Part shown: positions 1-12,900 of the stretch, piece by piece | How positions within the stretch are numbered: the first letter of the stretch is position 1 | Layout: each line of letters begins with the position of its first letter | NCBI GenBank assembly: GCA_028023455.1 | Contig: JAQFVV010006337.1 | Coordinates: forward strand, 1,789,001-1,853,000 | Length of the DNA stretch: 64,000 bases | Source: Epiperipatus broadwayi | Taxonomy: Eukaryota; Onychophora; Udeonychophora; Euonychophora; Peripatidae | Direction: 5' to 3' | Position numbers and translations under genes: made by a program | The notes under the pieces: model-generated | What the model was told of the DNA's origin: nothing | The model's input: only the letters and a program-made list of their open reading frames with translations | The model's database searches: none

Positions 1-250
1 CTCCATATACCATTAATCTCCACAAAGTTACTCTTCCAGTTTTTATTTACAATGAATTCCACTCCACTTGTGTTTTCAATTATTTGTGCCTTTGTAGTAA
101 AGTACATATCCATTTTTAAAATCAACTATCTCTTAACCTTTTCTTCTAATTTTACAAAATCCAACAACTCATTTAATATTACACAGTTCTTCATCCAATT
201 TATGCAATCTTCCTTTACTAGAAAGCAATCTGTAGTTGTAGATATATAAA
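1..250 (-). mobile_element. RTE-type LINE endonuclease N-terminal remnant, cut by window edge
   Basis: Read on the minus strand, this codes for the start of an APE-type endonuclease of an RTE-clade non-LTR retrotransposon. I see the frame KLDEELCNIK, then a stop where a Trp is usual, then KIRRKG, EIVDFKNGYVLYYKG, and after one frameshift GVEFIVNKNWKSNFVEING. The catalytic Glu of the EIRRKG-like motif is Lys here. At least three in-frame stops and a frameshift show a dead copy. It is the same family as the remnant at 40.8-41.9 kb, which shares the FxNG-YYK and EFIxNKNW blocks. The element continues beyond the left edge of the window. The open frame on the plus strand here is only a shadow. Confidence 0.75.
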
Positions 251-2307
251 TAACAGGTTGACATAGAACGATACTTATAAAATTAAAATAATTTAAATTT
301 TTGACATATAAGTATTCAAAATTTCGTTATTGATTGCTAACTGCACCAAAATTTATTTACTTTATCTCAGTCATCTCAGTTTTCATATTATCATAAAATA
401 AAGTTTTATAAAACAGATTTATTTATTTTCAAAATTTGATTTGTTTTTATTTATTAAACTTTTTAATTAAAAAAAAAGAGCTTCTAATATGTATATATAT
501 AAATACAATGTTTTTATCTTACTTAAATAATAATATTTTCATGTAAATTTTTGACAATTTTATTTTCTCTTTCATTTTCATCAATAAACACTAAAAGATG
601 AATCTAAATACATCCCATAATCATAAAAAATATTAAAAATGAGAATGTTAATTATCCAAAAATTATGTTTCTGGATGAGTCTTGTCTATTATCAAGAAAT
701 ATATAGCATACACACTAGCTTTTAACAATTAAAAAATGTCCTCTTAATTTCTTTTTAAATAAAAGTACACAGTCTCCATTAGGCTTGCCACAATAAATTA
801 GCAGCTAGAATACTTGTTTTTTTTTTTAAAGGAAGTTTAGCTAATCACTTTATGAATAATATATTAACCATTTATCATGATTAAAAATAAGCAATTTTTT
901 CTTATTCAAACATTTATTTTGATATCTAAGCATAGGTAAAATTTAGAAAAAAATATGTATGATGAAAATAATGTGCATTTCACAACTATCCAAACTACAT
1001 AACAGTCTATTGTCAATATATTTAATTTTCGTATAAGAATAGTTTATTCAATGAATAGAACTATCAAAACTACATAAGTCTATTATCAACAAACATGCTT
1101 CACTTTCAAATAAGGATTGTTCAATGAAAAGACTGAATACAAATGACTATTAATGAAAATAAGTTAAAAATTAAAGAGACTTTTTATTTATTTATTTATT
1201 TATTTATTCTTTCATTTTCAATATTTTTCAAAATGAAGCAGTGGGACTTCATCTCAATATCATGCTAATTCAATCACTGCTTTTTGAAAGGAAACATAAC
1301 CTGTATTTTTTTTTTTTTTTTGGTAATACTCTAAAAAATTATATGCATGAGGATTTCTAAAATGATTCCTTAGCTAAAATAGATGTAGTGATGATTTTCT
1401 GATCCATTGTAATTATCCTGCTATTTTCCTCTAAGATTTATAATGTTTTCTTTTTCTACAAAATGGAATTAAAAAAAAAAAAAAAAACTGTAAATCAAGA
1501 TATGCTGTAATTCAATCTTCTAATTTCTTCCTGTTGCTATGATTTCTTCCTTAAATATTACTGTGATATGATAAGCCTTTTGTAAAGTACCAGTTTCTGT
1601 CTATTTATAACAATTGTTTTCTGAAATTTCTAAACCCATTACATTCTTCTTTAGTAAATTCATATATAAAGACCGGGAAGTATATGATTTTATGCTATGA
1701 CATCTCAGGGTCATTTGGATACGGGAAAGGAGTTAATCACAACACTGGAAAAACAATGCACTATGTTTAAACTAATATTAGGGAATATATTCATTTTAAT
1801 GGTAAAAAGGAGAGCAGTAATAATGTTCACAAGAAGATTATGTTTTAGAAATATGTATATATATTAATTATTTATAAATATAATAAACTGACTAAAAATT
1901 ACAGTATGTTTAAATAGCAATATTTTTCTTATCATTTTTATAAGAAACTTTTCAATTTTTTTAAAATAACATTAATTATTAGAGATTCATAATATATATT
2001 GTATAAAAAATATAGCTTTCAGAATTATATAAATATTATAATAATATATTAAAACTTTTTCATTTTTGTTTAATAAACTTAATCTAGAAATATTTAATAT
2101 TATTTAGTCATAAAACTTTATTGAATATTATCAAATGATTTCAATAAACTTCACATTAAAATGATTAACTCGCCAACACACACACACACACACAAACAAA
2201 TTTCAGAAGTGCACTAATAAAAACAAAGCTCTAAAACATAGTTATATAAATGCAAAATTAAAATTATTAACAATTTGTAAAACAAACAAGATATGTTAAA
2301 AATAAAT

Positions 2308-2321
2308 CCACTAGATGGCAG
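2308..2321 (+). promoter_or_regulatory. CTCF-like binding motif, copy 1
   Basis: The sequence CCACTAGATGGCAG matches the bilaterian CTCF core (CCA-nnAG-rTGGC-rG) at essentially every informative base. A second motif in the same orientation lies 193 bp downstream. The match is seen directly; binding is inference, and one match in 64 kb of AT-rich DNA could be chance. Confidence 0.4.
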
Positions 2322-2500
2322 CATTTTTTAATGAATTATATTAAATGATTTTTAAGATACAAATACACATTTATTATAATTATATATATTCAATTTATTC
2401 ATTTATACAACGAAACGTAAAATCTGAATATCAGTTATGTATATGTATGTGTTATCAATGATTTTATATCACTGAAGTTAAATATTGGATTTACTATATA

Positions 2501-2514
2501 ACACCAGATGGCAG
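2501..2514 (+). promoter_or_regulatory. CTCF-like binding motif, copy 2
   Basis: The sequence ACACCAGATGGCAG shares the AGATGGCAG core with the motif at 2308-2321 and has the same orientation. Flanks of the two sites are not alike, so this is not a simple local duplication. It is a weaker match to the CTCF consensus than copy 1. Confidence 0.33.
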
Positions 2515-5500
2515 AAGTGTGCAGGTAATATTTTTATTAGTTAAAAATAAAGACGATACAAATAAAGTATTTCGGTAGATTTACAATATATGGATATAAA
2601 ATACTTTTTTGATGACACTAATGAATGTTAATCAAATTTAAAAAGCAAAATTAATTTATAATAAAATTAAGATTATACACACAAATAAATTTAAAAACAA
2701 AGCTTTCATTTGAAAGCAATGGAAACTTGTTATCAACAATAATTAAACAATTTTTAATAGTTTTTATTTAAATAATTTTTCTAAATTAATAATTTGATTA
2801 ACATTTGTTCATCTATAATCCAAAATATTATGCAAATGCATCAAATGATAATGAATGTATGAATCATTATTGAATCATTGGGAAATTTTTTTTTTTGATA
2901 TTTTGCACGTACGCATATATATATGAATATAGAAGGAATATGTTTTTAGAGTTAACATGCTAAGTGGTAATGTGTATTTAAGTCAATTGTTTCACGACGC
3001 CAAGTAAAATATTTTATTTTACGTAAAACTCAATTTATAATACAGTATATTGTTGATCACTTAAAAAAAATTTAATTTATAAGAAAACTTGTAAATTAAC
3101 ATCCAAGCGACATTATAAAATAACCTCTAATGTTCCTTCAGATCAGAGACACAAAAAATTAATTTTTGCTTCAACTAAAGTATTTCATTTAAAAATATAT
3201 ATATAAGTGATATGTTTGGAAAGTAAACTTATATATATTAACGACTCATTATCAATAATATTTCGGTATTTCTGTCAACTTAACATCAGTAAAATTTCCT
3301 GTTTATATGTAGAAACTAAATTTATATAAATACTACTTAGTTAAACTAAATTAATAATTAATTCTGTATTGATTTATTACAAACAAAATGTGGGTGTTTG
3401 ATATTAAAAATTAATAAATAGATTAATAGTTACTTATTTATATTATCAATATTATCTAATTATCATAAAAACATGCTAAAATAATGATAAATGATTTGTA
3501 GCATGCCCTAGGCTGTCATTAGTATTTATGAAATGTGGGATACCATGATAGATTAGCTGCTATTATCTTAGCTCACAAATTACCCATGAACAGATTCTGA
3601 TGCACTTGGATTAGAAAACAACTTGAATATAGAAACAATATTATTGAGTAATGTCAATTTTTCCTATATGCCTGTCACTTTTTAAACAGTATTTTTCCAT
3701 CCAAGCACATGGTTCAATGTTACAAATTAATATTTTTGCCAACATATGTACATGCTCATTGGAACCCTTTTATACTACTAATTAATGAGCAGACAAAATA
3801 ATACCTCACTTACTTTAGAAAGTGAGACATAACCTATTGAAAATATTAATGATTTATATTTTTGTGAAAAAAGTAATGCTCATTAAGTTTAATTTTCTAG
3901 CGAGGCTATTCATTACTCAGTGATTAAAGATGCCACTGAGTCTTATTTCAATAATTATCTAAGTTGTCTTCAGCTGATGTTTGATATCACTTGCTTATAG
4001 ATTGACAAGTGTCAATGGTTGATATTCTTTTGGAATTACATTTCTGTGTCTTGAAAGCAATGCCCTGATTTCCCTCATAACCAAACTTTTTTAAAATTGT
4101 TTCAGCCCAGACTTCTTGATTTACAATAAATTTAAAAGAGATATTAACTTTCTCTGACACTGGATTAAGGATTTTTAAAAAAGCAAATTCTTAAGTATGT
4201 TCTTATAAATATTTCTGATAGATTCCCATATTGCTACTGAAGAAGTTAGGTGTTGGAGCAAAATTGGTGAAAATATTACTTCATATCATATTTGATATAG
4301 TCACTTTATTTAACATTTTTTCTCACAATGTCTGTTCACTATATAAAACTACATAATGTCTTTTTATTGATAATATATCTATTTTCCAGTTTTATTCGTA
4401 AATAAAATCTTTGAATGGTTCATTCATTGAAAGGAATTTAATTATCAGTATAGTAAATTCCAATGCACTTATTATTCATAAATAATATTGCTGACAACTA
4501 CAATATGGTAAGAAAGCATTAAAACAAATTTATTGACCTAAATCAAGCATGACAACTTTTTTTGGAACAGCAACTCTCTTAAGATATTGCCTACTTAATT
4601 TTATTTACATGCCATTAAAATATTAATTATGTTATCAATATTTACAAAAACACACATAGCTTAAACTTTTAATATAAAAAATGAACAACATTATCAAAAA
4701 ATGAATATAGAAGTTATATCGAAAATTATATTTATCTATATGTACACAAATATATAAATTTACAAATATTAATTATACTTGTATTAACTAAATAGGAATA
4801 AACTGTTTTTAATTTACAGTAAAGAAAAAGTACTCTAAATTAATCTTGACAATAAGTATGCCACACAAAAATTCACAAAGAAACAAAAGATCATGAACCA
4901 TAGGTTACCTATGTCTGATTTAAAGCAGTGATATGTTAAGACTTAATGCAACAGTATGCTTTGCTAATTTAAAAGTTTTATCTTCTAATCTTTATAGGAG
5001 CAGAAAACATAGCTCTTGAAAAAACTTCTGAAAATGTATTTTCTCAGATAACTTGATACAATATCCTCTTTTATAAGTGTATGTTCTTCTCTCCTGACCA
5101 TCATTTAAAATTATGTAAATGAATTTGATAAATCCACTATTACAATCCTTCATAATTAGTCAATATTTTACTAGACAGTGTCACAATGATAAAAGTAAAT
5201 TATAAGAAAATATACTATGTATCTAAAATTATTAATCTAACAATATATAGTCATATGTTGCATTCAATTTTACAGAACATGTATTACAATATGGCATTGC
5301 TAATACTATCCAAATTCTAAATATCACCAAAGAATTAATTTCTATAATTTATTTATGAGATCATTTTCAATTTCTATCAATATTCATTGGATGAAAATAC
5401 TGTTTGGGCATAACACATTTTAGTATAATGTTAGTAATGGATATGAATGTAATAAAGTTGACAAAATTAATAACATATATAGTAAAATCTCAACTATCAA

Positions 5501-5851
5501 TATATATATATATACTAGTATTGTAACTAGTGATTTTCCATCAACTCTAAAAAAAAAATCTCAGATTGACTAACTAGCTAACCTACTTGGCTATCAATTT
5601 CTATCAGTTATGATTGTATAAATCAAACAAAAGCTTAAAACTTTTTAGAATTGCAATCAATCAGATTTTAAATTAAGTTTGTGTGATTATGCATGTATGG
5701 GATGCATCATTATTTCATGATGTATTTTTTCTCTATGATAAAATTTACATTTTTTTTATGTTTTTCTAAAAAAGGATTTAATTTTTTTTCTTTATTTCTT
5801 ATTATTTTAGATTTCATAGATAAAAATTAATGTGGATTTATGTCACTGCAC

Positions 5852-5911
5852 ATATAGATTATAAATTTGATATGTTCATATATATAGATTATAAATTTGA
5901 TATGTTCATAT
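5852..5911. repeat. 30-bp tandem repeat, two copies
   Basis: Two adjacent near-identical 30-bp units contain AGATTATAAATTTGATATG and run into a (TA)n tract. Confidence 0.9.
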
Positions 5912-6511
5912 ATATATATATATGACTCAAAAAGGCTTGAATCAACAGCAAACTTATGAAGACTCCAGGATAAAGTTTTCTACCAACTGAGAATGTATGA
6001 TATTTATCTTTGTTGATATAAAATTGTATAAATAATTTATATTGCTTTATAATAATGGACTGTTTTGTGTGACATGTAATTTTATTTTTACATTTTGTCA
6101 ATCTATGGCTTTTTTCTACTTTCTTATACAAATATTATATTTTTTGTAAGTAAATTTTATAATAAAAAAAAAAATCAAATTTATTCCATTACAATAAATG
6201 ATTGTAATTTTCCTAAAATAAAGAAAGCCAACTGCTTAGTAAGCTATAGGCATTTCCATAATATAAAAGGTAGGACAGATAATAAAGAGCATCAATATTG
6301 TATTTTCATTAATAATTTTTATATTTCACTAAATGGGGGGGGGATTCCTGTTCAGTTATTCCAATATGTAAAGATGGTATATGTATTGTACCCTTTACAA
6401 TTGGTACAGATAGTAATTTACTTTAGGAAATAGCAATATTTTAAAAAAAAAAACATTCCCCCTACCGTATTTAGTTATTTCTGACGTTTTTCTTTGTCTC
6501 ACATGTTTACA

Positions 6512-6910
6512 TAAAATATATTATAAAATGATTATTACTTATCAGAAAGTAACAAATTTAACTTCATTTGATAGATATTCTTGTTTACTACTGAAAAAAT
6601 TTTAAATGTTCACATTTTGTTTCTGTAAATATTAAAAAAATGAGAATGTAATCAAAACAAACACTTTATACATCATCGTTTCTAGAAAAATTATTTTCAG
6701 TTTATGTCAATGTAAAATATATGATAAAATGATTATTACTTATCAGAAAATTAACAAATTTGACTTACTTTATAGATATTCTCATTTACTACTGAAAAAA
6801 TGTTAAATGTTCACATTTTGTTTCTGTAAATATTTAAAAAAATGAGACCATAATCAAAACAAAGAGACGTTATACATCATTGTTTCTAGAAAGATTATTT
6901 TCAGTTTATA
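6512..6910. repeat. 201-bp tandem duplication
   Basis: Two head-to-tail copies (6512-6712 and 6713-about 6910) share blocks such as GATTATTACTTATCAGAAA and TGTTCACATTTTGTTTCTG. They differ by scattered substitutions and short indels, roughly 88-90% identical by eye. Neither copy codes for anything recognisable. Confidence 0.9.
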
Positions 6911-9900
6911 AAATCAACAAAATCTGCTTTGTTTCTGAATATTTTTAAAAACTTGAATGAACAATTATTTATTTCTCTAATATCTAATGAATTACATTTT
7001 AAAAGGTTAAATTTTTTAAATTTTTATTGCAAAATTGCGATTATTTTCTTCCTCGTAAATATAAGTAGATTCTTTACATCATAGCAAGTCTCCAAATTTG
7101 CTTCAGGCCATATTTACTTTAGTTGCTAATATAATGTTATATTTTTGAAAATAAAGTATTTCAAGTCAAAATAAGTTATTAATAATTTATATTTGTTGAT
7201 ATCTAATAAATATAGTGTAAACTATTTTTTAAAAAAAACAACTAAAACCATAATAAATTAGCAAATAAACATGTTTTTGTGCCATTGGAAATTTCAATGT
7301 TATAAAACACCGAACGTTTTACAGCCTTGGCAACACATAATGGCTGATTATGTCAGAGCGGAGCTTATGTCTATTGTTAAAGCAGGAATTTTGAATTTCA
7401 CTGTTTTTTTTTACAGAAAGTTCGGGCAAAAAAATTATTATAATAAAATATACCATTTTACACACATTTTCATGTATAATACTTATAGGAAAATTCACCA
7501 GGGGGCGAATTGGCCAAAAGATATTTCTCTGTCATTTGAAGTATAAGTGGGTTAAATTTAAGTGCTTTTATTATATATAATTTGTATGTTCTGAATAGTA
7601 GGGGTTCAAACTCAGTAGGTAAGAGTTTATGAAGATAGATTTAGAAGTTTGGGCTCATTGTTAGGTGAATTTAATACAAAATGATATAATAAAATGTTTA
7701 AAATATATTATTTTTTATTTATTCTAGTTTTTAAAATACAACAGAGATAGGGTAGGTTTAAATTAGTAGTAAATATTTTATATTATATGCTTTAAATAAT
7801 TAGTTTTGCCTAAAATATTAATTAAAAAATGTCAAATTAATTTAATATTATTTTAAAAGCGTGCTGAAAGAATCACATGACTAGGTTTGTGTGCGAATAT
7901 GTGTGCTTTCAGAAAGTTAGGGAAATAAAACTTTAATTTAGCTTGCTGACTAATGTTTGATACAATAAAATGTTGCAAAATTATCAGACTAAAAATATTA
8001 TTTGAAAAGTAATATTTAAAATTGTTATTATTTTTATTTAATTGTAATAATATATTTTGAAAATTAATTCTAAGTTATTAAAATGTTTTAATATTATTTA
8101 AATAAGAATATTAAATTTTTAGGTGAAAATATTTGATAATTGAAGTATTAAATAAATTAAAAATTATTTAATATTGATGACCTATAGTTTTTAAAACTTA
8201 ATTTTTAAAAATCATTTTGTGCAAATATATAAATTAGTAATTTTGTTCTAGCAGTATTGACCAATGAAATTGTGGGATCAGATAGGTATAAATACTAAGG
8301 TTGAAGTCTGTCTAGACTCTCTTATACTCTTATTTATAATTCTTATAGCACTTATACTTCACTTCTCAATTGTTTTTCTACAATCTACAAATTTTATAGT
8401 GATTTTTTTTATAATTTTTATTATTTTATTTTAAAAGTATAGTGAAAATTTTAATTAGAATAGTTATATTTTAAATGTATCACTAAACACAAAAGTTTTC
8501 CTATCGGTTTTTATATACCTGAACTTAACTCAAGACCTTCAGAATGATGCAGAATATGATAGTAACTATTTGAATACCTCAGAACATGAATGTCAATTGC
8601 AAGAAAAATTATTACAACAAAGCTGGAGTAAAATTACATAAGAAATATATAAATTTTATTAATTGTGTGTGTGAAAGAACTGACTGTTTATTTAAGAAGA
8701 ATTTTTACATTATAATGCAGTTGGTTTATTTGAAATGAAAGACAGGAACTAGATGTTTATTAAGAATTTCATTTTAAAAAGTGTTTCTAAAAGAAGAAAA
8801 TGAAGACTCTGCATTTGTATTTTACAATTAAGCTTTAAATATCTGTGGAATGATGAATGCCTGTTTTGTTTTATAATATAATTTATATTACTAACTTTAT
8901 TTGATTTGTCTTTAAAAAGTCCAATGAAGTGATATTTTTAAAAAGACATGGATTTAGAGACAAATTTAAAAAAATATACTTTGAACTTTGTTTACATGTT
9001 TTAAAACTATTGGCTATTTAAATCAATAAATGGAATATATTATGGTATAATACATTTGGAAATCATAAAACTGAATTTGTTTTTCAAGAGGATTTAAATT
9101 ATATTTGTAATAATACCAAACTGATACAATTATTTATATGCCAAATTGATACAATTATTTATACCTGAAAAATATACACCTAAAAGTTAAAATTAAAAAA
9201 AAAAAAATGATTATTTTTTAAAAATGAGATAATTACCCGAATTCCTGACTAAATATCTGCTATATAATACATAAAATAAATGTATTAAATTATATAATGA
9301 CTACTGATATACTATAACATCTGCTATAATAATTTTATCATTGGAAATGCGAACATTATTACTATCATATTTGTTGTAATAAGTGCTTATTTTATACAAC
9401 TTACTTAAGGATTATTTCTTTAAATAATGAATTTTAAACTTATTCAATATGGATTAAATCTTTTGGATAAAATTTCAGAAAGGACTGAATAGACATTTTA
9501 TCATAAAGGATTGAATATTCTGCCATGGATTACTGTAGATTTTAATGGATTTAAATGTTGATATTTGTACTTTTTTTTACATGATGCCAGGAGATGAAAA
9601 AAAAAAATTGTGCATGAATACTATTCAACCTAGCAACAGAGGAGATTCATAAATTGCAAATTCTAGAATGCAATTTACTTTATGGACAAGAAAAAAAGAC
9701 TTATTATAACTTTAATCTTGATTATTTATTTATTTTTAGTATTAAGCTAATATAATACTTTGAAAGTTTATCATTATTGATTTTAGTATTAAGTTATGGT
9801 TAGGAAATAGTTTTAAGATATAATAATAATTATTATTCTTTTTTATAAAAATATTCAGAAAGTGATTTTAATCATAACATTTATATCAATAAATGATTAT

Positions 9901-12900
9901 GAAGAAGCGGAATGCCATGAATAATCTTTGTAACATTATGAGATCATTGGTAACTTTATTATTATAATTGCTTGAAGATTTATTTCTTTTCTTATATTTA
10001 AGAAAAAATACATTTTTATTATAATTTATTCTAAATTATAGTATGCATTGCTTGAATTTAACATTAATAATGGAAAAATGAATCATGAGAAAATTATTGT
10101 ATGTATTTGTGTAAGTGTTGATAAATGCATATAAATGTTTTTATAAAACCTATAAGGATATTTTCCTTACTTTACTCTTTAGCTAAAATGTGAACACTTT
10201 GAATATGCGCAATTATATGGCATTGTTTAATGTTGAAATGTTACTTTAATGAATATTATATAAAAATATAATATTGATCTCTACATTATTCCTTAATAAA
10301 TGAATAAAATGTATAGCATTTTATGAATGATTGTCGATATCATTTGAGAATGAAAGCTTTTTAAAAAAACATCTTGGGTGAATTTAGATCATTGTTGTTT
10401 CCTATAGTATTGTTTTTTAGGAATTATTTTTAGAATGTTGTTAGTTTATTATTTTGTGATGTTGAATGAATTATATAGTGGGACAAATATTGATAGTGAT
10501 TGGGAAAGTAATGATATTTTTGTGAAATCCTGATGCTGGTATCATGTTGAAAGTTGTAATTGGAGAATTGTAGTTTCATGTATTTTAAATTTTATTGAAG
10601 TACATATATAATGTAAGATTATATATTTATTTTATAGACAGTTGCATTTCTTCTATATCTATAAATACTATGATAATGCCCTGACTTAATCATAGGTACC
10701 TGATGAATATGGACCTACTTCATTGATTTGCACTGTGCCCATATTGATATTATTTTCTTTTCAGAATATTCTCAATTATTATTCCATGCCCTACACATAT
10801 TTGCTATTCGTTTCCACAAGTATCATCATAAAAGGTAGCTTAAGTTGGAAAATAATGACTGAATTATTTTGAAGTAGTTATTTTTGAGAAGGCAAGATGT
10901 AGTATGCAAAGATTTTTCTTCAAATGATATTGAGATGCTTAGTGAATTTTGTAATGTGCAATATAAGAATAAAATAAGTAAGATCTATATGAAAATATTA
11001 AAGATCACTTGTTAGTCAATGCATATTCAAATGAATGAATGTGGGTAAAATGAAAATGAGATTGGAAATGATATGATGTGTAAAAGAACATCAAGATGTT
11101 TTTATTAAGGTATTTTCTGAAAATTAATTATTGAAATATTAAAAAAATTTAAAATAATGTTCTTCAATATTTTATTTGTATTTTAAAGATGTTGTTAAAA
11201 TGTAAACATGAATTGGAATATTTATATTTTAAATAGGTTATCCCATGGTAAAATAAAAGTTTTCATGTTATTGTAATATATTTTTGAAAAATGGCCAGAG
11301 CAAAGGTTATCTCTAATTTTAAATTTTATATTCTTGTGTCATCTTATTGTAAATATTTTTCTTTAATTTATGCTAAGTAATGCAAATATACTTATCTTTG
11401 TAAATATTTTTATTTATTATATTATACAATTTATTAACTTGTTAATAAATTTGTTAATTGTTTTTTTTATTAAAATTACTGTAGTCCAGTTGTGATTTAT
11501 TTGCATGTTAATTATTGATTTATCACATTGTATGCATGATCCACAGGAATTAATAATCAGTTCTATATTATTTATTCAGCACATGAATTATAAGGATTTT
11601 TTCTTAAACATTATTTAATCATATCTGATTTAGTAACCAAATATATTTTATTATCATCTGAAAGGATCTAATCATTATTAATTATTTTGAGTTGATACAA
11701 TATCTATGAGTAATGCTTGATATTGCTATAATATTAGGATATTATATTTTTCTTTAAGAATGCCACATTAAACATGGGAAAATTACATCTACTTAAAATT
11801 TATTATATTTTATTATTTTATTTCTGAATTTTAACCATTAGGTAGATTATTGTATTGAGAGTCATGAGGATATTTAGTTGCTTATTGTAGTTATTATTTA
11901 TAGGAATAATTAAATATCATATAAAATCCCTTATCATATTTAACTACAGGGTATTAACACATTTATTTGTTTTATTAATTTGTTAAGAGATGAACCTGAG
12001 GTGATTATCATTATTATTCATATTATCATGATTATTATTAGTATTATGATTTCTTTTATTACAATTAATTGTTAGTGTTATTTTGGGAGATTGTTATTAA
12101 TTAATATTTTAGGAAAGGAATATTAAATAATTTGTTAGTATTTTGTAAGTAATTCATAAATTACATTTAGGATTATTACAGGTGTATTTTAAAGACATGA
12201 GAGATAGTTTTATTAGATGAATTTGGTGGGGTAATGCTCTTATGCCATTGATGATATATCTTTTATGATGCATTCTCAATGTTTTATCTAGTGTACCTTA
12301 CTGAATGTCTCATGTTAGGAATTTTATAATTATATTTACTATTTTGGCAGAACCTTTTATTGGTTACAATAGTGAGTTAGGTATAAATTAGATTTCTTTG
12401 TAAATGAGTAGATTAAGTAGTATAGTTTAGAACTCTAATTAGTTATTTAAGAACTAAGTGCTATGATATTTTTATTATTTAAGATTGTCTTGAATTACTA
12501 AGTGAAAAATATTACTTTATTAGATATTATATTTTGAGCTAATCTTTATGATGTATTATTTTAATAGTTAGCATTTCTGCAACTTAATTACAATACATTG
12601 TTGTTATCCCAGTTAGCTGAATTATTGTTCAGTAGTATTCCGTTAAGGAAGGGTACAGCATATATATATATATATCTTGAAAAATGTTTTTAGACTTTCA
12701 TCATGCCAATTTTTCTATTTACTCTTTTAGATTATATATACATATTTTTAATTATTGTTTTAAAATAATTTTTATTTTTTGATAAATTATAATTTATTAC
12801 ATCTTTCTTTCCATAATATTTAATGTACAATAATTATTGTTAAATATTAATATTTATTAGGAAGAAACATATTTCAAGAAAAGGTCTGCAAGCACTAAGG

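Larger units (their letters stand above)
251..6511. other. AT-rich intergenic DNA, no gene seen
   Basis: No coding frame longer than chance and no recognisable element was seen. The stretch holds simple tracts, such as (TTTA)n near 1187-1207, poly-T near 1306, poly-A near 1471 and (CA)n near 2178-2193. It also holds two CTCF-like motifs and a 30-bp tandem repeat, listed separately. Old unrecognised transposon debris cannot be excluded. Confidence 0.5.

Noticed and set aside
6095-6433. 112-residue plus-strand frame
   Set aside because: Low-complexity Lys/Asn/Ile/Tyr-rich sequence through a G-run and A-runs; no motif and no codon signal.
7271-7546. 91-residue plus-strand frame in a slightly CpG-rich patch
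   Set aside because: The composition turns to Lys/Tyr/Phe/Ile, as expected of AT-rich chance frames, and no family was recognised.
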